DNA of 30,290 nt from Bacillota bacterium (GCA_023415375.1 JAEZKW010000329.1:1-30290), one strand, 5' to 3'; positions 1 through 8,465 are shown, numbered from the stretch's first letter. The notes: generated by a model from the sequence alone, not told the origin. Translations and numbers: made by a program.

Positions 1-2
1 AA

Positions 3-557
3 ATGGATTATAACAGATTTCGCAAATGGGTCGGGGGAGTATTGGGGGTCTTCTTTATAATTTTTGCCAAAGATTTTAATTATTACGCCTTAATCGTAGT
101 GGCATTCGGTCTTCTAATCAGACTTTGGGCATCAGGCTATATTCATAAAAGTCAGGAAGTTACAGCGTCCGGTCCCTATAAGCTGATACGCCACCCCTTA
201 TATTTGGGGAATTTTATCTGCGGATTGGGTTTTGCTTTCTTTGTTAATGTTTGGTGGCTGGTTGTTGTATATATACCGGTATTTTTAATTGTCTACTATA
301 AAAAAATGAAATTAGAAGAAGAATTTTTAATTAGCAAATTTGGGGAACAGTATAAAGAGTATCAAAAAACCACAAATTTATTTATACCGAACCCTACCAA
401 ATTGTTAATCAGAGATACAAACAAATTCAGCTGGAAATGCTATATCCATAATCGGGAGCATCTAAACTTAATCGGGGGCATTTTAATTCTCCTCTTCTGT
501 TTAGCTTATCAAGAATATGCTCAGGATTATTTGTTTAGTTTAATTGCAAGCCTTTAA
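3..557 (+). CDS. Membrane methyltransferase of the isoprenylcysteine carboxyl / phospholipid methyltransferase type
   Basis: A 184-residue integral membrane protein. The segment GPYKLIRHPLYLGNF (about residues 57-71) is the hallmark GPYxxxRHPxYLG motif of the ICMT/PEMT-like fold, which binds S-adenosylmethionine at the membrane interface. Further on, the EEEFL...FGEQYKEYQ stretch (about 105-121) is the usual acidic/FGxxYxxY tail of the family. Hydrophobic stretches lie at about 10-45, 70-98 and 155-175. The family includes prenylcysteine and lipid methyltransferases; the actual acceptor cannot be told. The start ATG lies two bases inside the window, so a longer N-terminus or an upstream operon partner cannot be excluded. 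It ends just before a strong bidirectional terminator and is therefore the last gene of its transcript. Family confident, substrate unknown. Confidence 0.8.
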   Translation: MDYNRFRKWVGGVLGVFFIIFAKDFNYYALIVVAFGLLIRLWASGYIHKSQEVTASGPYKLIRHPLYLGNFICGLGFAFFVNVWWLVVVYIPVFLIVYYKKMKLEEEFLISKFGEQYKEYQKTTNLFIPNPTKLLIRDTNKFSWKCYIHNREHLNLIGGILILLFCLAYQEYAQDYLFSLIASL

Positions 558-562
558 GAAAT

Positions 563-598
563 AAAAAAGGATCATGGCTAAGGCCATGGTCCTTTTTT
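563..598. terminator. Bidirectional intrinsic terminator
   Basis: A 10-bp stem (569-578 with 583-592, one G-T pair, 4-base loop TAAG) is flanked by a run of six A on the left and six T on the right, so it can terminate transcription on either strand. It sits between the convergent methyltransferase and ZIP genes and probably serves both. Confidence 0.85.
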
Positions 599-629
599 AT
601 TGTCTTATATTCTTCACTTTCAGATGCAG

Positions 630-1382
630 TTAGGATTCTAATAAAATAAGAAGAGACATGACCGCAATACCTAAAATTAAGGAACCAAATTGGTATATAG
701 AGTGGGATATTTCCATGTCATGTTTGAGTTCTGGAATGAGGTCGGAACCGGCGATATAAATAAAGCCGCCGGCAGTTATCGGCAAAAGAGTTAAGGTGAA
801 ACCCTTGATAACGGGTCCTAGTGCTAATGCCACAATTGCGCCGAGGATGGCGGTAAGTGCGGTAACGAAATTGTATAATAAGGCTTTTTTTACCGATAAC
901 CCACCGTGAACCAGTACACCAAAATTACCGATCTCGTGGGGTATTTCATGCAAGACCACTGCTAATGTGGTTGTAATACCAAGTGATAAGCTTACGGAGT
1001 AACTGGCCGCAATCAACATGCCGTCAATCAGATTATGGACACCATCCCCGATAAGGTTTACCAAGACCATGGGATGGGTGTGTTCCTCAAAATTCATGTT
1101 ATGGCAATGGCGCCAATGGATAAATTTTTCAAGAATAAAAAAGAACATGATTCCGGCTAAAACTAAAAGTGATGTATTCAGACCGTGGCCTAACTTTTCG
1201 AATGACTCCGGCAGCAAATGGATAAAGGCATCCCCAAAGAGAGCGCCTGCCGCAAAACTCACCATAAAAAGTAAAAGCTTACGTATTATTTCTTCACCAA
1301 CTGTTAAGAAAAACGCTGCAATCAACGAAATAGCGCTGACCACAATTACACTGACTAACGCATAAACCCAGGTTATATCCAT
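630..1382 (-). CDS. ZIP-family divalent metal transporter
   Basis: A polytopic membrane protein (250 residues from this start) of the ZIP family, which moves Zn, Fe or other divalent cations into the cytoplasm. The family signature is clear: DGVHNLIDGMLIA in TM4 and HEIPHEIGNFGVL in TM5 supply the His/Asp/Glu metal-binding residues. A His-rich loop (HWRHCHNMNFEEHTH) lies between TM3 and TM4, a common position for a metal-sensing loop. I chose the ATG at 1382 because AAAAGGA stands about 10 bases before it; an ATG at 1391 and a TTG at 1412 (AAGGA close upstream) are alternatives adding 3 or 10 residues. Metal specificity cannot be read. A 9-bp inverted repeat at 1505-1532 lies in its upstream region. 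Confidence 0.88.
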   Translation of the reverse strand: MDITWVYALVSVIVVSAISLIAAFFLTVGEEIIRKLLLFMVSFAAGALFGDAFIHLLPESFEKLGHGLNTSLLVLAGIMFFFILEKFIHWRHCHNMNFEEHTHPMVLVNLIGDGVHNLIDGMLIAASYSVSLSLGITTTLAVVLHEIPHEIGNFGVLVHGGLSVKKALLYNFVTALTAILGAIVALALGPVIKGFTLTLLPITAGGFIYIAGSDLIPELKHDMEISHSIYQFGSLILGIAVMSLLILLES

Positions 1383-1504
1383 TTTTTCCATTCCTTTTAA
1401 TTGATTGTGCAAATATCCTTGGTTGTATTGATATCTTGGTTGAGGTAATCTCCAGGCGATAATGGAATATTTGACATTGTTCCCATAAAACCCTTTTAAG
1501 AATC

Positions 1505-1532
1505 AAATATCTTCTCTGGTTTAAAGATATTT
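1505..1532. promoter_or_regulatory. Perfect 9-bp inverted repeat upstream of the ZIP gene
   Basis: AAATATCTT and AAGATATTT separated by 10 bases. It lies about 120 bases upstream of the ZIP start in a 391-base divergent intergenic region (1383-1773) that otherwise shows no gene. It could be a dimeric repressor site for the metal transporter or a transcript hairpin; no -35/-10 pair next to it was convincing. In the same gap, facing the spore-coat gene, AATCATAAT and CATATTGT around 1700-1730 vaguely resemble a sporulation-sigma promoter, too weak to call. Confidence 0.3.
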
Positions 1533-1773
1533 TTGGAAAACAACTTCTCCATATTAATCCCGCATATTTCAGAATTGACCACATATAAATTAAATAGTGA
1601 CCAAGAACCTAAAACTTTCGATCATGCGCGGTTCATTATTCATTGTTAATGGTTTTATCTCCTTCCCCATGGAGGGCTGGAAGGCGGTGATTTAAAGCAC
1701 GAATCATAATCGATGAAATGTCATATTGTTTTCAATTAAGGCGTATTGTGTATAAGAAAGGGGAGATACCAAA

Positions 1774-3465
1774 ATGGCGATTACATGTCAATATGATCAA
1801 TTAAAATATCCTGTTTTTTTGGGAGATTTAAACTGGCAAACCTCGGTCGAGGCCAAATTACAATTACCCGAAAGTTTGCCTAAGCTCGGAACGATCATTG
1901 GCGGTGACTTTCAGATAGGTCCGGCTTCGGTAGCAGTTCATGAAGATTTTATAGTGGTTAGCGGCAAATTATACCCTGGGCTGCTTTTTTTAGCTGAGTT
2001 ACCAGAGAAGCACTCTAAAAGGCATAGGACAGGTGAAGGGTTTGAAGCAGAAAACGGAGAGCTTGAGGAAAGGAGTTTGCCTCAGGAGTACGGGGCCAGT
2101 TGGTATGGAGAAGCCGGAATCAGTTATGAGGAACGTATTGATGTGGCACGTGTTCAGCCAGGTATGATTGTTCTGGTTGAGGTAAAACCGGTCCATGGGG
2201 TTTTTGAAAAAGCGAACGCCTCCCAGGTTGGTTTCAAAGGAATATTAGAAATTGCTGTGCTCTCAAATTCCCACGGTTCGATGGAATTTGTCAGTGATAT
2301 TAGCTCAGAAACCTTAAAGAGGCTAAATTTGGCTAAAGAACGATTAACTGTTGAAGAACTCATCTCACCCAAAAAAGTAACGATACCCATTCATTCCAAT
2401 TTATTGCTTCCGGCAGTTAAACCTGGAGTTGCAAGGATTTTAAAAGTCTCTGCGTTTCCAGTTAATGTAAGTCAGGAATTAACCCGGGGCCGCTTGTTTG
2501 TAAGAGGATTGATTGATGTAAATCTAATTTATGTCGGTGGCGATGATGAAGGTAATCCTACTGAAATTTTCACGAATGAATGGGATAGTCAGGCAGGATT
2601 AGGAATTCCTTTTGAAACCTACTTGGATTTAGATGAAGGGACCCATGAAGAACTTTTGGTATTGCCTAGAGTCACAACCCGCAATGTTTTTATCGATCCA
2701 CGGACATCTCACGAATTGCAATGTTTAATGGATTTGGATTTGGAAGTAGGAGTCTCCAGGATATACCAGAAGGAATTAGTGGTTGAGGCGGTTCCTGATG
2801 AAGGAGAAATCTTGGATTGTCAAAAATATCCACTTAATATTGAGGAGTATAATGGGAATGAAAGTGGAGAAATAACCTTGGAACAAGATATCGAATTACC
2901 GGGTGGATTTGCAGGAGTCGAAAGAATTTTGACATGTATGGGAACCCCTGACAATGTAATGGTTGAAGCGGCTGATGGTAAAGCTTTGGTTGAAGGTTCT
3001 CTTAACTTGCAACTGATCTATATATCGGATGGGGCTGCAGGTTCAGGCATTCAGATTGTTCATTTCGAAAAGAACGCTGAAAATAGCATCCCGATTAGTG
3101 GAATAATCGATTTTCCCACTTTACAACCAGGAACCATATTGCGCTCCGATATCAGGGTCAATTCTCTACGGGCCGAGGCCATTGACGAACGCAGGTTGAG
3201 AATAACCGGTGTCTTTAAAGTAACAATATTAGCCAGGACTCCTCGGGTGGTCTTTGTTATGCAGGATTGCGCTGCTGTTGTTCCGGTGGATGAATCGACC
3301 CGACCCAGCATGCTGTTCTATGTAGTCCAGGTAGATGATACACTTTGGAAAATTGCCCGCCGCTATCAAACAACAATGGAGACAGTTATAAAAGCAAATT
3401 CGATTACAAATCCCGATAATATCGCAGTAGGACAAAAATTGTTGATTCCCAGGAAAGTAATTTAA
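1774..3465 (+). CDS. SPOCS/DUF3794-LysM spore coat morphogenetic protein, SipL/SpoVID-like
   Basis: A 563-residue protein without signal peptide or membrane segment. Three DUF3794 (SPOCS)-like units can be seen at about residues 28-75, 204-260 and 365-420; the last two share the pattern of LPxxxPGxxRIL followed by a strand-rich VxGxLxVxLIYxx ending. A C-terminal LysM domain spans about 516-560 (YVVQVDDTLWKIARRY ... ITNPDNIAVGQKLLIP). This architecture is that of C. difficile SipL and B. subtilis SpoVID, mother-cell proteins that anchor coat assembly on the forespore by binding SpoIVA and, through LysM, peptidoglycan precursors. ATG at 1774 follows AAGGGGAG by about 8 bases. It stands alone, so a sporulation-sigma promoter is expected. 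Its presence makes the host an endospore former. The exact orthologue assignment is inference. Confidence 0.85.
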   Translation: MAITCQYDQLKYPVFLGDLNWQTSVEAKLQLPESLPKLGTIIGGDFQIGPASVAVHEDFIVVSGKLYPGLLFLAELPEKHSKRHRTGEGFEAENGELEERSLPQEYGASWYGEAGISYEERIDVARVQPGMIVLVEVKPVHGVFEKANASQVGFKGILEIAVLSNSHGSMEFVSDISSETLKRLNLAKERLTVEELISPKKVTIPIHSNLLLPAVKPGVARILKVSAFPVNVSQELTRGRLFVRGLIDVNLIYVGGDDEGNPTEIFTNEWDSQAGLGIPFETYLDLDEGTHEELLVLPRVTTRNVFIDPRTSHELQCLMDLDLEVGVSRIYQKELVVEAVPDEGEILDCQKYPLNIEEYNGNESGEITLEQDIELPGGFAGVERILTCMGTPDNVMVEAADGKALVEGSLNLQLIYISDGAAGSGIQIVHFEKNAENSIPISGIIDFPTLQPGTILRSDIRVNSLRAEAIDERRLRITGVFKVTILARTPRVVFVMQDCAAVVPVDESTRPSMLFYVVQVDDTLWKIARRYQTTMETVIKANSITNPDNIAVGQKLLIPRKVI

Positions 3466-3568
3466 AAGAGTTGCGACCCGTTCTGTTTGTTACTAGCAAA
3501 TATTGGGATATTTATTCATCGCAATCAATAATTGAAAATTAATTCCGTTAATCGATCAATCATAATGC

Positions 3569-3631
3569 CTAAAACAATTCACCCCTGTGTTCTAGTGCGG
3601 GAACGTAGGGGCGAGTTGTACTAAAACAATT
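3569..3631. repeat. Short hairpin element flanked by an 11-bp direct repeat
   Basis: Imperfect 13-bp arms 3574-3586 and 3607-3619 (one mismatch, one G-T pair) form a GC-rich hairpin in an AT-rich gap. The 11-mer CTAAAACAATT occurs at 3569-3579 and again at 3621-3631, flanking the hairpin like a target duplication. The CACCCCTGTG...GTAGGGGCG core resembles intergenic palindromic repeats I remember from many Clostridia, which is memory and not a search. It lies between two convergent genes and could also work as their terminator (T run from 3631). Confidence 0.45.
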
Positions 3632-3636
3632 TTTAT

Positions 3637-4911
3637 TTAATCTATCATCTTTTCGACCAGATACTGGAGGGCATTACAAATCTCTGGCCTGCGGTTAAGG
3701 AGAAGGTCTCCATATTTTTCAGGTGCCCAAATTTCATTGCCTAATAAATTTTTTGGCTTGAAGGTTTTGTTGGTTGGTATTGGACAACCTTCTTGCAAAT
3801 AGGATGTGGCAATGACGTTTATTCGATCACGGTTGTTTATAATTGTCTGAATGAGATCGTCCTGTGTTTGTAGGGCTGACATTAACTTATTCCAACAAAG
3901 GGATAAAATTTTGTTATTCGTGATATTAGGAAAAACAAAACATAGTGAAGAAGGCTCTCCGACAATAGGCTTTAATTCGTCCGACAAAGGAATATTCAGG
4001 CTACGTTCCTGTAAACCCGCATGCATATAAGGGTGAGTACAAAACCAGCCCCATGATTCTTTCAATTTAATATCAGAATTATCTACTGCTGTTTCTGCCA
4101 CATTTCCAAGTGAAACTAGCAAGATTCCATGCTCAAAAGTAAGGTGAATATTGTGCAAGGCTGCAATTTGCCCCTTTTCTGTGCATTTTTCAACCGGGAC
4201 AATCCGCAACAACAAAGGTTTGCCATTAACGGGTATCATAACATGATAAAAGAGTGAAGGACCTCCTCTGACAATAAACGGATCAATCTCACTGTATACT
4301 TTTCCTCCTACTTCACCAGCCATTTCTTCAAGCTCGTCCAGGATATAGGGTAGAATGGTCGAGCAGGGGAAACTCAGATAGTTAATTTGATGACTCTTGG
4401 ATTCAATACGCTTTTTTTCAAATAGTTTTCGAATCTCTTCCGGGGAAGCAAAATCAGTGTCTTTGTTATGACGGACCCATACTTCGCCTTTTTTAAAATA
4501 ATAGTTCTTGGAGGGATTATAAAACTCCTGATTGAACCTAAAACATTGTCGGGCTTGTGATTCAACTTGAATCACCACGAAAGTTTTATCCTTAAGAAGC
4601 TCATCGTCTGCTTCCTCCCAGACATATCGTTTAAGAGAAACTGTAGGATTTGGGAAAATGTTATCTTTACAAAATACTTGAAGATTTTCATCTGTTAAAT
4701 TACGATTGGTGACGGATTGAAATTCACCTTCACTTGAGATACCGATAATTATATAATTGATCACTGTTTGATTGTTGGCTAAAGCAATAATGTACTTAGC
4801 GAGTTCCGCATCGTCCGATATTGATCCGCTAAAGGCCTTGCTTTTTATCATAAAAATGCAACTATTTGATTCACCATTTTCTATAAGGCAATGAAAATGT
4901 TGATAATCCAA
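3637..4911 (-). CDS. Schlafen/AlbA_2-like putative nucleic-acid or ATP-binding protein
   Basis: A soluble 424-residue protein. Residues about 15-155 look like a divergent AlbA_2 (Schlafen-type) domain: an acidic start, then ELAKYIIALANN and YIIIGISSEG, matching the family's 'KxIxAFANxxGGxIxIGVxDxG' pattern, and later YYFKKGEVWVRHNKDTDFA and SPEEIRKLF, matching its 'Y.R.G..t..a...ei' end. The C-terminal 260 residues match nothing I recognise. The start is TTG at 4911, supported by GGAGGAGG eight bases upstream. A good promoter lies at 4955-4984 on this strand. AlbA_2 proteins are found in transcription regulators and in defence or stress proteins; no function can be assigned here. Convergent with the SipL-like gene and divergent from the ABC system. 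Confidence 0.6.
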   Translation of the reverse strand: MDYQHFHCLIENGESNSCIFMIKSKAFSGSISDDAELAKYIIALANNQTVINYIIIGISSEGEFQSVTNRNLTDENLQVFCKDNIFPNPTVSLKRYVWEEADDELLKDKTFVVIQVESQARQCFRFNQEFYNPSKNYYFKKGEVWVRHNKDTDFASPEEIRKLFEKKRIESKSHQINYLSFPCSTILPYILDELEEMAGEVGGKVYSEIDPFIVRGGPSLFYHVMIPVNGKPLLLRIVPVEKCTEKGQIAALHNIHLTFEHGILLVSLGNVAETAVDNSDIKLKESWGWFCTHPYMHAGLQERSLNIPLSDELKPIVGEPSSLCFVFPNITNNKILSLCWNKLMSALQTQDDLIQTIINNRDRINVIATSYLQEGCPIPTNKTFKPKNLLGNEIWAPEKYGDLLLNRRPEICNALQYLVEKMID

Positions 4912-4954
4912 CCTTTTTTCCTCCTCCGGTTCTTCAATCGATGTTTATTTTCTC

Positions 4955-4984
4955 AGTATACTATATATAAATTGGGTTTGTCTA
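4955..4984 (-). promoter_or_regulatory. Sigma-A type promoter for the AlbA-like gene
   Basis: On the minus strand TAGACA (4984-4979) and TATACT (4960-4955) are separated by 18 bases, five of six consensus bases in each box. The expected transcript starts about 35 bases before the TTG start codon at 4911. Confidence 0.55.
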
Positions 4985-5069
4985 AGAAAATGATGTCCTC
5001 AATTTACCGGTATTTCCAAACATTTTCCCAGCTCAAAGCGAAATTTATCATGGTTTTGTTCGTTTATTA

Positions 5070-5078
5070 TGTTATAAT
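5070..5078 (+). promoter_or_regulatory. Extended -10 promoter for the ABC system
   Basis: TGTTATAAT is a perfect extended -10 (TGnTATAAT); the -35 region is poor. Transcription would begin near 5085, leaving a very short leader that still contains GGGGGAG (5088-5094) just before the ATG at 5099. Confidence 0.5.
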
Positions 5079-5098
5079 CCAGCTGATGGGGGAGTCAT

Positions 5099-7627
5099 AT
5101 GTTATCTTGGCTGAAGAAAGATGCTTTTACAAAAGATATTGTGCTGTTGCTCTTGGTCAGTATTATTGGATCAAGCTTGTTTGCAATTGTATTTGCAATG
5201 GCCACTGATAAATATTTTGCCCAGGCCGTCACCGGAATTATGGGTGATTTCGGTGAGTATGATTTGCTATTTCAAACAAAAGTAGAGTTAAAAGGGGCCA
5301 TGGTTCGGCAGATCCGGGAGACAATCGCTGAACATTTTCCCGGGGCGAAATTGAAAGCCGGTATCAGTATTGTTGGCAAGGCCTCCTTTTTTTTAACGTT
5401 ACCGTCCCGGTATAAAACCAAAGAGGTTTATAACAGCCTTGGCTATTATTTCGATAATCTACCCGGAAATGGCGGTTATTCGGTGATGACCGAACCAAAG
5501 CTTAATGTTGCCAGTGTTCCTAGTGGAATATTTAATCGGCTCTCAAGTGAGATTGAGAGAATCCCCGGGGTTCGGTTTACCTATAAGGATGGAAATAGTA
5601 TTGGGGTTATTATGAACGATATTCATGACAGTAAAGCGGTTTCCGATCAAGTAAAACAGATATTACATCGCTATCAGATTTTTGAAGTTCGACTGGGCTC
5701 GTCTTATAAACCTCAAGAGTTACTTGCGATGGGCAAAAAAGTTTCTCAATCCTTGCTTGGAGTTAACGGAGTCCGTAATGCCCAGGATATTACTTTGGCA
5801 AGCGGTAGCGATGATACGAAATACATGATGGATACTTTGTTAGAGGTTAAACGATTTTTACTTGCCTATACCTCTGAAGTAAAAATCACTCCCTACTCAG
5901 GTAGCCAAATCGAAGTGGGAGATTTATTAGTGTTGAACGGCCAAAATGCCGAGAATATTAAGACCGGTAATTTATTGCAACCACTTGAAGTGGTAGTTAA
6001 GGTGAATTCCAAAAATGCCTCAGGCATTCGCGGCCTTATTATTCAAGGAGATGCTGGATTTTTAAAAGATAATAATGCCTTTAAACTGCTTCCAGGCGAT
6101 AAGGTAGGATTACCAGCCGCTTCGATTGAGGTTTCCGATCGCAAAAGTCAAATTGTTTATGCCATGGATCAAGGAGTTAACCTTTTAACCAAAATTAATT
6201 CGGCAATCAATGATTTCAATAACTCCACCGGAGGAGCAGGTTTAACTGTAAGCGGAATTGAGAAAACTTATCGAAAACTTACAGAAGTAAGAGGAGCATT
6301 AGCCGATGTTTCTTCAAGCATTAACGGTTTATCCGGAAAAGCGAATCGGGAAAACCTGATTAAAATGGCGGCTTTGGTGGATGGCATAGGTGATGATCTA
6401 GATTACCTGGCTAAAACTTTTGGTAGGGTCCAAATTTTGGAAGATCGTTTTAACCAGGCACTGGTCGGTATAGAGAATATTCAACTGATAGCGGGAGGAA
6501 GTTCGCTGCTTCAAAACGCCGTAGGTCAAACCGGTGGTATTGCTGAAAAGATGCATTTACTCGACTCCCAGCTTGGAGTAGTACAATCGGCTTTACGGAC
6601 TCGTATTCATCGATTAGATGACTTTGTCAACCGTTTTAATCCTTTGGTCTCAGTCTTGTTATCTTGGCGGAATAAGGCCAAAGAATTTGCGTCGCAGGCT
6701 AATAATTTCGGAGCGACTTTTACGCCGGGTAGTAAGAATTACCGTGATTTAATGCGGCTTATTCGTTCAACCGATTTGGTACTCGCTCGGCTGACTTCAT
6801 TTGACATGGTTACCGTTAAGTCGGGGTTAAATATCATCTCCGATCATTTGTTTGGTTCCGATAAAATCGATTTATCAGCGCTAATCGCGGAATTGGAAAA
6901 AGCGAAAGAGTCATTACCGAGATTGATGGACGAAGAGATTGGCCATTCTGTTAATTTAATTGATCAATATGCCGGAGGCAGTTCAAAGTCCGGTCAAACA
7001 TTACAGGTTTTCACCAATGCGAATGTAGATCAATCCATGGCCAATGCCGTTGTTAATAATGTTCTTCAAAGCGATAACACAACCGTTTATTCTTTACCTG
7101 TCGGAACGATTCAGCCCGATATTCGGGGCGAACTTTTTAAGATTTTAGCTGAAGTGCGTTCGACGATTGCGGCATTGGTCATTATGATTCTATGGGTATT
7201 GACGTTTATCTTGGATCAATCATTAATTATTTCAATGCTTAAAATGAATCAGTTTTCAATCTTGCCCAAAAAGATATCAATATCAGTTCCTGGACTGAGA
7301 AGAGCTTATCCATTATTGTTAAAGGTAATGTCACCCGCAAATATATACTCAGTAATTATAGGGGGTATTTGGTTAAGTACGACCTTCTTATTATCAGGGG
7401 CGAGGATTCCCTATCTTAACTTTTGGATTATTGCTCTTATCGGAGGAATACTTGGTACTTTAATCTCATTGATTGCTGAGAAAATCAATCCCATCTGTAA
7501 AGATGAGGTGATGGCCGGATTGTCTTTGGGTTTACCTTTTAAGACGATTATGCGTGAAATTGTAATCCCGGCAGGACGTCCCGGGGTCTTGCAGTTTTTG
7601 AACCGGTGGAAAATGGTGATGAAGTGA
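5099..7627 (+). CDS. Large ABC-transporter permease-like protein with giant extracytoplasmic domain and EAA-type loop
   Basis: An 842-residue protein I cannot place in a named family. One TM segment at about residues 13-36 is followed by about 650 residues predicted outside the membrane: two similar N-terminal parts rich in alternating strands, then helical, coiled-coil-like stretches at about 365-660. Three TM segments follow (about 689-708, 749-766, 775-793). This 4-TM, N-in/C-in topology with the ectodomain between TM1 and TM2 resembles MacB/LolCE-type permeases. The last 41 residues (802-842) contain DEVMAGLSLGLPFKTIMREI followed by VIPAGRPGVL, matching the EAA coupling loop (EAAxxxGxxxxxxxxxIxLP) of binding-protein-dependent importers. 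That loop is normally followed by more TM segments; here the protein ends about 12 residues later. An ATPase gene follows 109 bases downstream. ATG with GGGGGAG. Role as a transporter subunit is inference; envelope lipid or LPS handling is a guess from the lpxC neighbourhood. Confidence 0.6.
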   Translation: MLSWLKKDAFTKDIVLLLLVSIIGSSLFAIVFAMATDKYFAQAVTGIMGDFGEYDLLFQTKVELKGAMVRQIRETIAEHFPGAKLKAGISIVGKASFFLTLPSRYKTKEVYNSLGYYFDNLPGNGGYSVMTEPKLNVASVPSGIFNRLSSEIERIPGVRFTYKDGNSIGVIMNDIHDSKAVSDQVKQILHRYQIFEVRLGSSYKPQELLAMGKKVSQSLLGVNGVRNAQDITLASGSDDTKYMMDTLLEVKRFLLAYTSEVKITPYSGSQIEVGDLLVLNGQNAENIKTGNLLQPLEVVVKVNSKNASGIRGLIIQGDAGFLKDNNAFKLLPGDKVGLPAASIEVSDRKSQIVYAMDQGVNLLTKINSAINDFNNSTGGAGLTVSGIEKTYRKLTEVRGALADVSSSINGLSGKANRENLIKMAALVDGIGDDLDYLAKTFGRVQILEDRFNQALVGIENIQLIAGGSSLLQNAVGQTGGIAEKMHLLDSQLGVVQSALRTRIHRLDDFVNRFNPLVSVLLSWRNKAKEFASQANNFGATFTPGSKNYRDLMRLIRSTDLVLARLTSFDMVTVKSGLNIISDHLFGSDKIDLSALIAELEKAKESLPRLMDEEIGHSVNLIDQYAGGSSKSGQTLQVFTNANVDQSMANAVVNNVLQSDNTTVYSLPVGTIQPDIRGELFKILAEVRSTIAALVIMILWVLTFILDQSLIISMLKMNQFSILPKKISISVPGLRRAYPLLLKVMSPANIYSVIIGGIWLSTTFLLSGARIPYLNFWIIALIGGILGTLISLIAEKINPICKDEVMAGLSLGLPFKTIMREIVIPAGRPGVLQFLNRWKMVMK

Positions 7628-7636
7628 AGTAGCTAC

Positions 7637-7698
7637 CGGCTGACGGCTATTGGCCTACAGCTAACGGTTAACAGCCAACAGCCAACAGCCAACAGCCG
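7637..7698. repeat. Intergenic hairpin built of 7-bp tandem units
   Basis: ACAGCCA is repeated in tandem from 7671 (three perfect units and one with a final G, to 7698). The left arm 7637-7654, made of inverted versions of the same unit, pairs with 7681-7698 at 15 of 18 positions. It fills the gap between the permease and ATPase genes. It resembles low-complexity palindromic repeats scattered in some Clostridia, and could stabilise or partly terminate the upstream mRNA. Confidence 0.6.
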
Positions 7699-7736
7699 AC
7701 AATCACTTGATATTAATTTAGAGAAGGATGCATTCC

Positions 7737-8465
7737 ATGTTAACAATATCCGGATTGACGAAAAGTTATGGTCATAAACGGGCTCTTAATGGGGTTGACC
7801 TGGAAGTAAAAAAGGCTGAAACAGTCGTTATCATGGGGCCTAGTGGCTGCGGTAAATCAACCCTGATACGGTGTATTAACCGGTTAACTGAACCTGATAC
7901 GGGAGTTGTCCGTTTGAGTGGCGAAGAAATCACTTCACTCCCTTTTCCGCAATTATTAAAAGTCCGCCAAAAAATCGGCTTTGTGTTTCAACATTTCAAT
8001 TTAATTGGAAGGTTAACGACTCTCGACAATGTGGCGTTTGCTTTACGTTTACAAAATACTGATGTAGAGGAGGCCAATTTCCGGGCAGAGGTTGCTCTTT
8101 CCAAAGTTGGTCTTGGGGATAAATTGAACGACCGTCCGTGCGAATTGAGCGGAGGGGAACAGCAGCGAGTCGGAATTGCCCGGGCTTTAGCACTGGAGCC
8201 AGAAATTATGCTTTGGGATGAACCCACTGCATCACTGGACCCAATCTTAGTGGGTGAAGTGATTGATGTTATGGAAGAATTGGTACAGGAAGGTAAAACA
8301 ACGATGGTTATTGTTACCCATGAGTTATTTTTTGCCAGGAGGGCAGCAGATAGGATCGTTTTTATGGATCAAGGGAGAATCGTTGAAGAAGGATTGCCGG
8401 AAAAGGTGCTTACAACACCTTGCTCAGAGATTGGGAAAAAGTATCATAATTTGTTAAAACGCTAA
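7737..8465 (+). CDS. ABC transporter ATP-binding subunit, GlnQ/polar amino-acid type
   Basis: A complete 242-residue nucleotide-binding subunit. Walker A GPSGCGKST is at 34-42, the Q-loop Q is in FVFQHFN, the signature LSGGEQQRVGIARAL begins at 137, Walker B IMLWDEP has D161/E162, and the switch His is H195 in VTHE. The H-loop context (VTHELFFARRAADRI and FMDQGRIVEEG) is that of the polar amino-acid uptake ATPases. It hydrolyses ATP in the cytoplasm to drive a membrane partner; the only candidate nearby is the 842-residue protein upstream. No solute-binding protein or ordinary permease accompanies it. I start it at ATG 7737, which has AAGGA eight bases upstream; the in-frame ATG at 7728 overlaps that site. 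An independent promoter for lpxC lies directly downstream. Confidence 0.88.
   Translation: MLTISGLTKSYGHKRALNGVDLEVKKAETVVIMGPSGCGKSTLIRCINRLTEPDTGVVRLSGEEITSLPFPQLLKVRQKIGFVFQHFNLIGRLTTLDNVAFALRLQNTDVEEANFRAEVALSKVGLGDKLNDRPCELSGGEQQRVGIARALALEPEIMLWDEPTASLDPILVGEVIDVMEELVQEGKTTMVIVTHELFFARRAADRIVFMDQGRIVEEGLPEKVLTTPCSEIGKKYHNLLKR

Noticed and set aside
1294..1584. 96-residue frame on the minus strand overlapping the ZIP start
   Set aside because: It overlaps the well-supported ZIP gene in another frame, has biased Trp/Arg/Cys composition and no ribosome site.
4891..5208. 105-residue frame on the plus strand across the AlbA/ABC divergent promoter
   Set aside because: It spans two promoters and overlaps the start of the 842-residue gene, which has the better ribosome site.
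7671..7698. CRISPR-like array
   Set aside because: The 7-bp units are contiguous with no spacers and no cas genes are present.
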